A DNA stretch of 64,000 bases, from the NCBI RefSeq assembly GCF_001949145.1, contig NW_019091359.1:441498-505497 (forward strand). Direction: 5' to 3'. The position numbers and the translations under genes are program-made. Numbering within the stretch: position 1 is the stretch's first letter; every line of letters starts with the position of its first letter. The stretch is from Acanthaster planci. Its lineage: Eukaryota > Echinodermata > Asteroidea > Valvatida > Acanthasteridae. The notes beneath the pieces were generated by a model. The model was not told the origin of the DNA and ran no database searches. It was given only the letters and a program-made list of their open reading frames with translations. Below are positions 11,452 to 23,559 of this stretch, piece after piece.

Positions 11452-11464
11452 CTCACAATGCTAA

Positions 11465-13375
11465 ACCCCTAGCCTGCGCCGCATCAGGGGACTGGGGTGT
11501 ACGACTATATCAGAGCTAGCAGTTTAAAGTGTAATTTAAGCTGGCTTAGTACAGAAGTCAAGTTCAAAAACTTAAGTGACCGAATCCTTCACAGAAAAAG
11601 TACTTTCCTGAAAAGATGCATCACAGGGACAGGCTCTCATTATTTTGTCAGATTTGATATCATCGGAAAATTTGAAATGTTTCAAGAAGTGCAGTTTTTT
11701 CTCAAAAAGAGTAACTAAACAGAATACATGTATCAAATAATTTTCATACATTCAAGAGCAGTACAGAAAATGGCAGGAAATAGTTGTAAAGGGCCCAGGT
11801 TATATTTAAGTCCTTGGCCTATCAAACTGCACAAAAGTTAACCAAAACTCAAACGGGTATTTGTATACAAAATTGGTACATTTCACAGACAAGTCAAATA
11901 CCAGAAAAAGGAAAATGACGCTACGGGACCGGTTGCTGTTTCTATTCGCTGCCTTAGCGTGTGGGTGTTAAAATCTGTACCCAAAGCCTCTGTGCAGAGA
12001 ACTGCATTGCAAAAAACTGGAAGCGCTAGCGCAGGAAATGGATGCCTGCATCGTTAGTGTTGCCATAACTGTTTCATTGGCCCCACATTTGCCCTGATTC
12101 AAGGCAGGTGCGTCAGCCAAAGTACGTCTATTCCCCTAAATGTTCCGCGACGTCGTTTGTCAGAACGAAGTACAGAGGCCATCAATCCATCTTTGTTTAG
12201 TCAAAACACCTGCAAATTTAAAGAAAAACACGAGCCAAGTCGAACTACCGGTCCCGAAACTTAGCCGTGGACAGGCGAATGCCTGCCAAAAGCGTGCTCC
12301 ATTGAAGAGGCCATTTTTGAGTAGATACAGCTTCTAATCGAGCGAGTTCTTTGTCAAAACCGCCATTTCTGACCCAAAAAATGATTCTGGTCACAGCGAT
12401 AGAGTGAAATTTCAATCTTAAAAATAAAATAGAGACGGCGTTGATGACATTTAATAGTTATATATCAAAATGTATATAGCTGCGCAGAAATTCACAGAAT
12501 AGGGTCACGAATTGTTATTCTGGCAAAGTCCCTCATCAGGAGCTCACTTAATAAAATTAAACTCAGTTACAAAGAGAAGCAGAGCCCAACAAGGTTACTG
12601 ACGCAAATTGAAGTTCTCACTACAAAGTTAATTTTTGTAATCAGTAATGATGACGTAGTTCACAGGACGAAATAGCGAAGGGCGGCGCAAACTCTCACGG
12701 TTAGGTGTAAACGGTGGGATGGTTTATCCCGCTAGTACAATGGGAATCCTCCATCAGATTCGTTCTACATCGGGCTCATTTTCTATTCTGTGGTACAAAA
12801 TAAACAAAATGAAACCAATAAAAAATGTCTCCAGTTTCTTCTGGACTGGATCCCGCAATGACTATGCCGAAAACGGGTCCTCAGAGCTCAGTATCCGATC
12901 TATTTGTTTATACAGGCCCAGGAAAGATCTTTTCTATAGCACATGTAGCTTTTAATTAAAGATCGTAGAACTGCCCTGATACCGAATCGCACCAGAACGC
13001 CGCTTGTTACAACGCAGTGAAACTCACCTTTGCAACGCCCTCTATGGGCTTGTATCAAACTAATTACAGTTGTGATTAAGACGACTCGGCTTGTGCAGTA
13101 TATCGTCAAATTTTAATTTGTCCATTTAGGTTCCAAAATTAGGCTAGGAAATTGTTAGAAATATATGTCATTTGGAAATATGTTTGTACCACATTATTTA
13201 ACGCTTTTAACTTAAGCCTGTGTCAGTCTTAAGCTTATTCCCGTCGTCCCATTTTATATTTGTGAACTAGTTTCCAAATTATCAATTTACCCTCTAAATT
13301 TTACTCTGAGCAGCGTCCCCCCCGGCAACGTTACCGACTCCACTGCCTTTACTTCTACACTAGGGTAGATTCAGG
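11465..13375. other. Noncoding stretch, no gene seen
   Basis: Low-GC mixed DNA. Plus frames at 11497-11718, 12140-12337 and 12719-12955 lack domains. A small hairpin GGGAT-ATCCC lies near 12716-12733. No repeat family or RNA gene is recognised. Confidence 0.5.
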
Positions 13376-13379
13376 GAAG

Positions 13380-13625
13380 GGGCAACAGGGGTAATCAGGC
13401 CCCAGCCCCTTACCCCCCCAAAAGGGACAAATTATAGAGCAAAAAATGTTTCTGGAAAAATAATGAGAGTAAGCGATTTGGGGTCTGTGTCATTTGCTCA
13501 TCCATTCCAAAAAGCATGTTAGAAGCCCCTAAATATAGCCACTCCCCATCACCCCATATAGACCCAAAAAAGATAACAATGCCCCAAAAAATCCAAATTT
13601 TTTTGCCCCCCCCCAAAAAAAAACT
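13380..13625. repeat. C/A-rich dispersed repeat fragment
   Basis: Repeated GCCCC...AAAA words end in a pure C9A9 junction at 13606-13623. AGGGAAGGGGC near 13374 is weakly matched by the complement of AACTTCCCTTGC just after the junction, suggesting a decayed inverted-repeat element. C-run/A-run junctions also occur near 1101, 20965 and 28444. Confidence 0.35.
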
Positions 13626-13629
13626 TCCC

Positions 13630-14360
13630 TTGCTTCTAACTCAACCCTAAGCACAAGGCAGTTTTCAACGAGGTCACGACAAATACCAACAGGTCTCCAA
13701 TATTGTTGTTACTATCGGCAGGTTAAACAATTTGTTTATCACGGTGCGAGATCCCTAAAAAAAGCTAACTGTGTAGACCTCAGGATAAAGCAGAAACACG
13801 TCTGACCGGGGGAGCGCTCGACTTGCGGCAGGAATCATCCATTACCAAAGAACTCGCGCAGGGAACATTGCTAAACGGATGATGGGAAACGGAAATGTTC
13901 GTTCAATTTTCGAGACACGTCTGCATTTTGTCAGACGTCACACTTTGCACAGTGATCCCCCCGTCACAAGGAGGGAGGGCGGGGTCCGCGCTGCGCCGTG
14001 CTGCGCTGCGCGGTGAAGGCAAAGGCTCGGCAAGCACGAAAGGGGCTTTCGAACTTTGTAGTGAGTCGTTTGGTGTCATACATTTTCTTGTTCTTTGGTT
14101 GGCCAGAGTTTTAATTCAATTTTCAAACTAGTCTCATGCGTCAATCACTGCACTATGTCCTGTTCTGAGTGGGTTGTCTTGTTCGCTGAGTCTCGGGGAC
14201 CCCAATGATAATGTTTTACATCAAAATGTCATTCGGCTGTATGATCTAATAAACAGCTGCTGTGTTTGATAACGAGTTACGCCGCCGAATGAGACTAATT
14301 TCTTTTGACACGTCTACTTAACACTCCAATAGAAATACATTTTTGTTTGTTTTGGAGGTG
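13630..14360. other. Noncoding stretch with a short GC-rich core
   Basis: From about 13960 to 14040 the DNA is GC-rich (CTGCGCCGTGCTGCGCTGCG) and lies inside a 78-codon frame without a domain. The rest is ordinary. It might be regulatory, but the evidence is only compositional. Confidence 0.4.
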
Positions 14361-14362
14361 CT

Positions 14363-14394
14363 TTTTTTTTCTTTTTTTTTTCTTTCTTACTGGA
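14363..14394 (+). repeat. Poly-T microsatellite
   Basis: T-rich run with interspersed Cs, typical of animal intergenic DNA. Confidence 0.8.
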
Positions 14395-14399
14395 ATTCC

Positions 14400-15085
14400 T
14401 GAGGGAATGGGCATGACTGTTAGTGAAGGGTCCCGTAAGGCATCCGACGTGATAACAAGAAGAGTAAGAAGATGAGAATGGATCACGAAATTAAATGTTT
14501 CGAACACTTCACTGATTAAAGACACCTGTGGTGTCCTTGTGGTTCAAGGTAACAAAACGTCTGTCGGTCGACATGCCAGGGTCATTGCTCAGGCTCGTGT
14601 CAAGTAGAGGTCGACATTAAGAGTCGATTGCTACGCAAAATGCTTTACCAATCGGATCACAATCATCCAACTTTCCCATTGGAGCAATGAACAGGAAATT
14701 TGCATTCCCGTCTTGTAGGAGCCGTGCTCGGCAGTTTTTTTTGGTGTTTTTTTTGTACGACAACCATGTTACAACCTTCGAAAAGTGTGCTTCAACTTAC
14801 CTTATTTTTCATTTTTGTTTTCCCGTTTGGATAAGGTAGGCTATTTTGGTGCCTTCTTGGTTTTCATGCTAATTTGAATTTCCATGAGCAATATCGTGCT
14901 GACATTCCAGGGAAACAACCGAAGTACTGTATTGATTTGTGGACAAAGAAACACTACAAGAACTTTGGAAATATTGCCAATTTGAACTTGCTTGTCTTGG
15001 CTGACCCAGCAAAAACTTCGCTTTGATTGCGTGAGAACATGGCAATGCGTCAGCCGCTCGCTTTTTCAGGAATTTGTCAATGTAC
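14400..15085. other. Noncoding stretch, nothing seen
   Basis: Mixed sequence with short T-runs near 14735-14755. The 102-codon minus frame starting at 15177 crosses into the inverted repeat that follows and is not supported. Confidence 0.5.
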
Positions 15086-15089
15086 ATTT

Positions 15090-15181
15090 CGTGTTGGCCA
15101 ATCACAATGCGTGAAATCTGTCGACCCAATGCGCGTTTGAAAAGGGTGGACAGATTTCGCGCGTTGGGATTGGCCAACGCG
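15090..15181. repeat. Inverted repeat with facing CCAAT boxes
   Basis: Two 33-base arms (15090-15122 and 15149-15181) are inverted copies with about four differences. Each holds TTGGCCAATC and a CG(T/C)GAAATCTGTC segment. The 26-base spacer contains another CAATGCGCG word like that in the arm. Each arm end therefore presents a CCAAT box in opposite orientation. It could be a short foldback element or a bidirectional promoter-like unit. No target duplication was found. Confidence 0.6.
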
Positions 15182-15184
15182 CTG

Positions 15185-16980
15185 CAAACTCTTGGAGGCG
15201 CACTATTGTGAATCGCCCGTATTCTAAATGTTTCAAAAAGTGCCTTTTACAACACTCTTCACCACAGTAGGAAGTCTAATTGTTTTCATGCGATGAGAGG
15301 AATATAAAGTTATGAAAAAGTTCATTTAAGACAATTTTATCACCTGAACTCTTTTTAAATGTTGACCACACCCTTGTGACGTCACTGATCAAAAGCTTTA
15401 AACGATAGAACGTGTTGTGTGAAGGTTGGAGCTGAGCGTACGGATGCTCAAATTCTGCAGAAACCTGAAAAGGCTCTTACAAAATGTAAGGATCATTTGT
15501 ATACACTTAGCATCGTAGCCAACTTAAACAGTTTTTTTCTTAAATTCCACTGACATAATCAAGCCTGCGAGAGACATTTTGCCAAGGTTAGGGTTGTGTA
15601 TTCACAGTAGACTGTTTCGAAAAGAATCCACTCTTGGATTTTGAGTCATCCAAATTCAGAAGTCTGTGTAAAAAAACACTACTTATCGCCGAAAGGTTAG
15701 GGAGAACGTGTTTTACGGATTCCCCTCCTCCCAGTTGTTGGGAAGCAGCGAGCCTATCATCGCCACGGTCTTGTGAACGTGATTACACGCAAGACAGCCA
15801 GAGCAGCGTTGTCTATTCTAGCACTGCCCGCTCAGATTGCTGGTAACCGTTAGTAAGCAAAAATTGTTGGGCCTCCAGTAACTACAGAGGCCTTGTGAGT
15901 GACAGGCGGGGACCGACAAAATGTGTGCATGATAATGATAATCTAAAGAGAGTTGGAACTTAAAGAAGCTTTGCATCGTCAGTACCAAGGCGGAAAATTT
16001 CAGGAAATTCGGGAATATTGCCAAAGTAGATTTAAACCATGGTAACTTGGTGGCTCTGAGCCCTTTTTTGCTGAGAAAGGCATTGGCACTCTGTCAGATA
16101 TGTCGGTAACTGAGCTACAAATGAATCAGGGTAAAATCTTTTTTAAAGATAAATACGCTGATGACATGAGTTCAACTGAAACACTTAAAGTTTGACAAGT
16201 GAACCCTCTGGTTGAAACAAGAAGATATTGTTATCGTCAAGTTATCGTTTGCATTCATAGTAATTTCAGACATTGTTCTGATCACACATCATTCCAATCT
16301 TTCCAGAAATTCGGCCAACGTATTAAATTTCGTGAATATTTACTCATCGCTGATCATTTTCACATTTTGGGATCTATAAATGGATCCATTTAAAAATCAT
16401 GATATCTTACACAAACAACTCAACAGTTGCCTCCAGTGGTACAACAGAGGGCGGTAGACGACCTACATAGTTCCCCAGCAATATTATCACTCTGTTCATG
16501 GACTGAGAGACGAGATTCCCTACGCAGTAATACACACGCATATACTGTGTCGTAATCCCGAAAAGCACAGACAATAAAGGAAAGATTTCTATTATGAAAG
16601 TCTGTTTCTTTTCCGTCTCGTCTCTCATCGTGTACCAAAGATACCCACTAGGGTAAAATAAAAGTTTATTGCCGCAAAATCCCACTTTTTGGAGGTCGCT
16701 TCGAAACAAAGACACCGCGTTGCGCATTGAATGGGCTTAATATTATTGAATAAGTCTATCCCGCACAGACAAGGCAAGGCCTGCTCCCCACAGTACTATG
16801 CATTCGTCTGCTCCTTTCTTTATGGTAAAACTCAGACGCCATGAAATGTCATGAATTCCGTCTGTGCTAGTCACGTAGTTGGGATCAGATCATCTTTCAA
16901 ACTTGTCATTTTTTACTTCCTGAGTCGTAATGATCTCACCGTATAAAGTACACTACAAGTGCACCTAGAGGGTAGCCCTC
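15185..16980. other. Noncoding stretch, no gene seen
   Basis: AT-rich sequence. Frames at 15634-15846 (+), 15818-16024 (-) and 16407-16727 (-) have no recognisable domains and overlap frames on the other strand. No repeat or RNA gene is recognised. Confidence 0.5.
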
Positions 16981-17005
16981 TGATATAGGATCTGATATAG
17001 GATGA
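16978..17005 (+). repeat. 12-base tandem duplication
   Basis: TCTGATATAGGA is repeated head to tail, once exactly. Probably a simple slippage event. Confidence 0.7.
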
Positions 17006-17009
17006 CTGC

Positions 17010-17390
17010 TGTTTTGGCCCGGGGAGCCTTACACACGGTAATTTGATAAAATATGCATTTTTTTAATATTATGGAGTGACAACGAAAGAAGTTGGGACAT
17101 TTTCTGACAAGAAAGTTATTTGCCATTTAAATTTACAGGCCTGGCTGACTGCTGGTAAAAAAGAGGGCCAATTAACATAATTGGAAATGTCAAAGCAATC
17201 ATTCAGTTGCAAAACTTTATAAAATGTTTGTCATTAATATTTTCATTGATATTAGGTATAGGCCTACTTTTGCCAGAATTTCAAGTCGATATCGACTCCA
17301 TGCACAATTGATGTTTCAATGTAAACATAATGTTGTAGACAGTTTTTATGAACTCAATGTTAGAATTTCAATGAAAGAAAAAACCTATTT
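17010..17390. other. Noncoding stretch, nothing seen
   Basis: AT-rich. A TAGGCCTA-type word lies near 17262. No gene signals. Confidence 0.6.
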
Positions 17391-17394
17391 CCAT

Positions 17395-17480
17395 TTTACA
17401 AAAGAGAACAAAAGAAGAAATAAAGAAACAAAACAAACTAAACAAACATTTAAAAAAATAAACAAAATTAAAAAATAAAT
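17395..17480 (+). repeat. A-rich low-complexity tract
   Basis: Almost only A with scattered C, G and T (AAACAAAC, AAAATAAA words). It creates an artificial lysine/asparagine-rich frame (17224-17478) that I do not support as a gene. It may be an eroded retroposon tail. Confidence 0.7.
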
Positions 17481-17484
17481 GTTA

Positions 17485-17995
17485 CAGGTGAATTTGCTTG
17501 AAGTCGTACTGCACTATCGCAGTCTGGATTTCTACATGTGACAATATAAGAACTTTGGTATAAAGCTTCAAATGGTCCTGCCAACGGGGAATGAGTTCGC
17601 TCATTATTTATAAAATATTTTGCCCAAATTTTGTATGTGAAATAACCTTGACGAAACCAAATCTCGTCACCGATACTATATAATCATGCTAAAATTCCAC
17701 TTCTTACAATTGGAGCATATGTTCTTAAATACCCGTCTATCATGGCCAACATACAATCTTTCAAAAAAAAAGCAGTTTACGTTTTGAAAAATAATGCCCA
17801 ACACTTTGAACAAACCATGCGGTCTGCAAAACTGATCTTCTCAAAATATTACCCAAAGAAAAAATCACCCCCAAGCTCGTGCACTAAATGTGGAGTCTGC
17901 GTACCCTGTGATATTGACAATGGTTTGAAGGCGGAGAGAGAAAAAAGAAAAGAAACCGCAGTTATATCAGATCAGTCGAGCGACAGTAAATCTTG
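17485..17995. other. Noncoding stretch with one 92-codon frame
   Basis: The plus frame 17742-18020 has a lysine-rich start and a Cys-x2-Cys-x2-Cys-x2-Cys cluster (TKCGVCVPC). A four-cysteine cluster alone is not a known domain here, and the frame has no upstream promoter or splice signals I trust. Left as uncertain noncoding DNA. Confidence 0.4.
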
Positions 17996-17997
17996 CC

Positions 17998-18200
17998 CCG
18001 CGGGCTTGAAGCGAGCGTGAACCCAGCAGGCCAACGACGAGACACCAAGGGCTTCCTTTCCACGCGAACAGCGCCGTAGAAAAGTCATAACGGCGGGGTT
18101 CGATAGGCGGAACGCTAGACCTTTATCGCCGAACGTCGAAGGGCACTCGTTGGGGTGAGACAGGCTGTTGTACGTCGCTGTCACCCGGAGAGCTGGCCAC
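17998..18200. promoter_or_regulatory. Candidate cis-regulatory block, CpG-rich
   Basis: CpG-rich island between AT-rich flanks, with many CGAACG/CGCCG words and no repeats. A 76-codon minus frame is open only through composition. It could be a promoter-proximal CpG patch. Confidence 0.22.
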
Positions 18201-18204
18201 ACCT

Positions 18205-19470
18205 GAACACGCTAAATTGTAACAGTTGCAAAATGTCTGTATACCAGGAAAAACACCGTGAATAATTGATCCTGTCACTGCGCAATGTTACCGATACATT
18301 ACCAAACCGTCGATATATCATAATCTTTACAGTGTTTTGAATTTATTTTGGAAATTTATAAGAAAATAAGAGCGTTGGAAGATGTTTTATCAGCCAATTT
18401 GAAAACGGTTTTGTCGGGTCTCTTATCAAATTCTTACTGAAATCTAAAGCTGTAATTCCTTATAATAAATATTTCAAAATCAGGAAGAGCATTTTGTGTA
18501 GGTATTTGCTGTACTCAGCTTACATGTAAAATATAATTAATAGATAGCTCCATTTGCACCTTGCTTTCCAACTTCTTAATGTATAACGTGTTAAGACCGT
18601 GTGTATCTTGTGTAAATCAGTTCCTCCATGTTGGTAATGTTCCCTTTATTTTTAGCATCTTATGCAGACACAGTTGTGTTTCCGACCTGACAATGTTTGA
18701 ATTCTGTTTATTTATTATTTGAAAAGTATGAGGCAAATTCTCCCTCAGAAAGAAAGATCCTCGATGCGCATGTATAATGTCTCGACGCGGGCAATCATCA
18801 TTTTGTCTGGCCGGCCGGTGCATTGGTCGAAATATCAACTGTCTCCATTATGGACAGCTTCCCCCAATCAAACGCAGTCAGATTTCACCCAAATTCAACC
18901 AGAAAGTAGTTCCATACACATTTCCTGTAAAAAACAACTCCTCTGCCACAAATGAATCAACGTTTCAAGGGCGTGAACACTATGGGGAAAGTCGACATTG
19001 AAACTGGAGTATTCCGGGCACGCTGACGGAAGAAGGCTAGCCAATGTTGAGCAACTGATTGAATAACGTATGCATTGCCATCCAGCTTGCGCTAGCCTAC
19101 TGCTTCTTTTTAACTAGCTGTTCGTGAGTTTGCTTTTGCTCTGCTAACACACGTCTTTTTGGAACAGTGCCTGTTATTCCTATTAGTACATATTTGAGGA
19201 CGTTTTCAAATCACAGGGATTTTTTTATAAAAATATGGAACCGGAACGAACGTTGCGTTCATTTACTTCAATAAACTGTAAAATGAATAGCAATCTCAAC
19301 ATTTTACAATTACTTCATTCAGTTTTGTGTTCCTGTAGTAATCACACCAGCCTTGCGTTTCGAGTCTTGCAGCAAACACTGAATAATGTGAATATTGCAT
19401 GCCTGATGCATGATAGAATCTATATAACATATCATTATAGTACAGTATTCACACCATGAACCTACTGTCA
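18205..19470. other. Noncoding stretch, no gene seen
   Basis: AT-rich, with three overlapping plus frames of 74-78 codons (18719-19459) without domains. Nothing else is recognised. Confidence 0.5.
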
Positions 19471-19474
19471 AGAT

Positions 19475-19960
19475 GATGGACGACGGTAATTAGGGTAGCT
19501 GGTACCCGCCAGCTGGTGCTCATTCTCTGTGCCTCCGGCACTCTGGTGTCGCTTTAGGGGGCTCAGATGGCCAGAGGGCCGTTGGGGGAAGACGGCAGAA
19601 TAATCTGGTGAATTGGCTTGGTCGAGATCGAATGTTTCTCGTGCAATGATCTGACAAGATCTCACAATGTGTCCACTCGTCGATGGCTCATTCCCTCGAG
19701 TGCCAAACGGGCTCACAAACGGTCTGCCGCAATCTGCAGAATGCCCGTATCCGAGACTTTAACTTCGTACGAGCATTTTGCAGAGTCTGTGCTCCGCTCT
19801 GATCGATCCTTGCAAGGGCCGACAATGTAATCTTCACGGGCCGGTGACCGGCAACTATGCCTCTGGGGTCCCGGGACCGGTCGGATCGCGAGCGCGGGGC
19901 AAACCTATCTCCCTCAGGTGGCGGCCTCTCACTCTGATGGCGCCAAAAAGTTGTCGCCCG
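19475..19960. promoter_or_regulatory. Candidate cis-regulatory block
   Basis: GC-balanced to GC-rich, repeat-free, high-diversity DNA between AT-rich flanks. Short frames are open on both strands. It contains palindromic CGGTGACCG and GGGACCGGTCGG words. The assignment is compositional only. Confidence 0.2.
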
Positions 19961-19964
19961 TAAA

Positions 19965-20950
19965 CCGCTAACATGAAAAGCAATGTATCAAACCTATACG
20001 GTGACAGAAGTGGGTGTAGAATGATACCAACGGACATGCATTTCTAGGTCAGGGTTGGCTGCCTGGAGTAGGCCTATAAAGAATTCTTCCTCTCCAAACC
20101 ATGCAATTTTCTAAAAAAAACACAAGTCGTTATTATTCATGCAATAAACATACCGAAGAGGTGTGTTTTGGTGGGTTTGAATTCTCGAAGTTTACGTAAA
20201 GGGATAAAGTTTTTAAAATGAGATTTTGGGGGGCCACATACATGATAGTATCATGTCTGAAGACAAGTACTGCCAAACAGATGAAAAGTGGACAGTTGAA
20301 GCCCAGATGCGATGTCAAGATTCCAAGACGGACGCTGATTAACCCTAACCCCCTGGGTGTATGTAAAAATCATATTGAAATCGGAGGATTGAGGACTGTG
20401 AGGAAATGGACTGGAATGGAAAGGCATTGTACAAGCTTTTGTACATGCTTCGACTGCTCTGCGAATTAACGCCAAAATGGAACCTTTCTAAAATAAAAAC
20501 AAATCAAGCAAACTAAACTCTGTTACTAGCTTGATCGATGTCTGAATTACGACCAAGTGTTTTTGAAGAGCAATTAATGCCAGTTGCACTGTCATCGAAA
20601 GCAACATGGATTTAAGTAAATTTTAAGATAAACGACCTTAAACATGACCTTCCTCGAAACTTGTATAATCAGAAGTCATGCCTAAAATGTCTAGAAATCG
20701 GGGGGAATGCTCTGTTTTGGGGTTTGTAATGTCTTCTATGTTAAGTGTGGCCACCCCAAATATAAAACTGTCTGGTTTTGTCATCATGCAGAAGAAGCGA
20801 AAAGGAAAAATTGAGATGTCCTTAGAATGGCCGTCCACGTTTGGGTGAAAATGCAGGCATCACCAGTTCACAGTCGGGCGCGAGAAATCTGTATGAACGG
20901 CGCGGTAATGTTTTCAACACGTGACGCCGCGTTAGGTGACGGAGAAAACG
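19965..20950. other. Noncoding stretch, no gene seen
   Basis: Mixed sequence with a TAGGCCTA word near 20069. The 83- and 74-codon frames on opposite strands at 20218-20475 overlap each other and have no domains. Confidence 0.5.
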
Positions 20951-20954
20951 ACAG

Positions 20955-21078
20955 GCCTAATTCTCCCCCCCCCAAAAAAAAAACAAAACCAAAAACACCA
21001 GGTGACGGTCGCTCGTAACAATATCCTTGCTGGTAGCAGCCACTTTTTTTTCATTTGTTGGGGGGGGGGAATGGCCAA
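20955..21078. repeat. Foldback element with C9A10 / T8G10 arms
   Basis: GGCCTAATTCTC followed by C9A10 (20965-20983) faces a T-run, then G10 and AATGGCC (about 21042-21075). Arms are inverted copies with a spacer of about 55 bases. It looks like a short inverted-repeat transposon or a slippage-prone foldback. No target duplication was identified. Confidence 0.5.
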
Positions 21079-21079
21079 A

Positions 21080-22855
21080 GATCGCAACGCAACTAGCAAA
21101 AAATGACTTTTCCCTCCCTTTCCGGCACGCGACATCATCCGTCATTTATATTGCTTTTCCAGACAGACCGGAGAGGATAAAACGAACGATGCTTCAAACA
21201 AGGATGGCATCGTGTGAGTAAATCATGAACATTGGGCTAGGATGTGCAGTGTGAGTGTTCCACAAGTTCTTACTTCTTTTGATATCACCTGTTCAATACA
21301 GACGGTCTCGCGGACGTCCAGTGGCAGAAAATGACTGTGACTCTTCGTGGGGATGTAGGCCCTACCCGCAGAAATTTCTTGCAGGATGGCTGCTTTGGCT
21401 GATGTATTCATGCAAAGCAAGCTCATTAATGTGTGACTTAATTGATCAGACCCTATTCCCATTATGCAACGGCCATCAGGCCTACTTTCCTGAAAAAGGG
21501 GAAAGGGTGTGTGAACTCTCAGAGCAAGTCATGCATATCATTGCGACTTGTATCACGCTGCCCATAGACTAGGTTTGGAATTGGGTTGATATACTATTCT
21601 ATTGTTATCACACAGCTGCATTTTAAGAATTTGTGAAATGCATAACATTTTCGTGCACATGGCTCGATCTCATATTGTTTCCGTAAAAATCAGTTCACCA
21701 TACCGACCATTTCGTGACAAAGATTCCCACTGAAAGCTGATATTAAACACGAAGAATCTAGTCAAAAAGATTCTTCTGAACATTATTTCAGAGTCAAGAA
21801 TAAACAAGCATTTCTGGAGTTCTAGTTCTTTGCCATGGCAGGTGTGTTTATACAACATCCCAAGGAAGAGAGACGCAGGCTACGCCTAATGCGTCGTTGA
21901 GGCCGGTTAGTGTTGTTCCAGAATCGATCCCGTTCGATCCGAGTTTCCCCTTCCACTCGCATCCCATGGATTTTTGTGCTGGTACCCGCTTTTGATTAAG
22001 TTACACGGCACGTCAATTTGCTCGTGTATCGCATACAAGAACAATTTGGTTGGAATCGATGGGGGGAGAGCGGTCCATCCAACAGCAGGCCGACCAGGGA
22101 GAGCGAAGCAGAGAACCGTTGCATGACAAGGCCAGACCTTCTCACCAGGTCTGTGCTCATAGATTGTCAGCCTTTCTTTAATAACTTCATTAATGATTGT
22201 TTTTACAAATGTTGTCTCCGTTTTGAATCCTGACATAGTTTTATTTTAAATCTTTATGCAAAAGATGTTTGAAAATGGAAATAACAGACACATTTGAATA
22301 TCTTCCGTCAGATGCTTTTGGAATGTCTTGATAAGAACATTTAATGGCGACAAACATCGCTGTATGTCTATCAGGAAGGCTTTTGGGGTTAATACTCTGT
22401 TTTCTCAGACAACTAGTAACAGTGAATGAGGATTTCATTATCTTTTCTCGGAGATTAACACCATCGATGAGGGCAATTTATGACCTGCTTTCGATTTTTG
22501 GCGCCGGGATATTTTTTTACTTGAATTAATCTCGTTCTATCTAGGCAATCACTCAAAATTCCAGACCTTTTGTGCTCTGTATATACGGCCGTTGGTTAGG
22601 CCTAAAATAGACAAAAAAAAAACTGCGCGAAGAAGCGAAGGGCACGCAATGCGCGTCCGATTGGCCGTGTTTTCCCCCGTCAAAAATAATAACGGCCAAC
22701 AGGACGGAGAAGACCGATGGCAGAGATACCCAAGGCCAGAACAACAGATTTCTGACGCCGACGAACACGCGGGACTTGTGATAATTTGTATGGCAGCGAA
22801 GAGCGACGAGCAAACAACTGAGTTTTAACCCCCCCCCCCGGCCGGTCGGCCAACA
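21080..22855. other. Noncoding stretch, no gene seen
   Basis: Frames of 60-109 codons on both strands (for example 21255-21572 + and 21907-22236 -) have no recognisable domain. A C-run at about 22829-22839 precedes GGCCGGTCGGCC. Nothing else is seen. Confidence 0.45.
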
Positions 22856-22859
22856 GTCC

Positions 22860-23010
22860 TCTGTCGTCTCACTTCCAGTAAGTCATGGCGTGATGTTGGG
22901 GATTCGGCACCAGGCCCGGCACAAGGCCGCGTCCACCACGGGGCTTGTGACGCGCCGCCCCCGCCGCCGCCCGGTTGGTGTTCGGTACCGTCACCCGTGG
23001 GGGGAAACTT
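22860..23010. promoter_or_regulatory. Candidate regulatory block, CpG-rich
   Basis: The most GC-rich 150 bases in this part of the window, with CGCCGCCCCCGCCGCCGCCC at about 22952. A CCA|GTAAGT donor-like site lies at 22877. Could be a promoter or an untranslated first exon in either direction. No gene body is found. Confidence 0.22.
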
Positions 23011-23344
23011 TTTACATCATTTCTGTTTAGGGAGACATGAGCTTAGATGGGAGAAATGTTAGAATGTTTCTAAAGCTGTGCTTTTTGTCTTCCTGTGTGC
23101 TGGTGTCATGGTAACCTTGGGTCCGAGCTTTCTCTAGTCCGAGTTCAAAGAGAAGAGCCCGCCCACTGCTGAGAGCATCATGGGTCTGTCAGTGTACAAA
23201 AAACTCGAGAGTTATGATCTGGGTTTTGATAAAAACAAATCCCAAACAAACAAGAAACATTTAGAGTGTCATTTTAAATTGGAACAACCTGAACTCACAC
23301 ACTATGCACCCCAAACACAGTAAACAACAGTTAGTGGCTCAAAA

Positions 23345-23536
23345 TGACTAATATGGGTAAGTCGGGTCTTATTAAATCAAGATAGGGCTAATATTTAGTC
23401 AACAGTGACTGACTTTGGTCAAATTTGACTAATAGTTGACCTATCTTTGTATCTAATATTAGTCATTGGCCGGCCTGACGAATTTAAATTGGTCATTTTA
23501 GACATAGAGCTGGACTGACTTAGTCAAAATGACTAA
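23345..23536. promoter_or_regulatory. Cluster of six TGACTAA / TTAGTCA words
   Basis: TGACTAA occurs at 23345, 23426 and 23530, and its complement TTAGTCA at 23395, 23459 and 23520. The last two form a near-perfect palindrome TAGTCAAAATGACTA. TGACTAA is one base from the AP-1 (bZIP) consensus. Many copies in both orientations in 190 bases suggest either a homotypic bZIP enhancer or a decayed palindromic repeat. I cannot separate the two from sequence alone. Confidence 0.4.
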
Positions 23537-23559
23537 TTTTGTCTAAAGTGAACCAAACC

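Noticed and set aside
12990-13010. CCAGAACGCCGC, resembling a homeobox WFQNRR codon string
   Set aside because: The frame does not give the homeodomain residues, and no flanking homeodomain sequence is present.
20218-20475. Overlapping plus and minus frames of 74-83 codons as a possible sense/antisense gene pair
   Set aside because: Neither has a domain, and such pairs occur throughout the window wherever stop codons are sparse.
23168-23323. Short frame starting at a good ATG context (AGCATCATGG)
   Set aside because: About 47 codons, ending in AT-rich DNA, with no recognisable peptide and no downstream donor.
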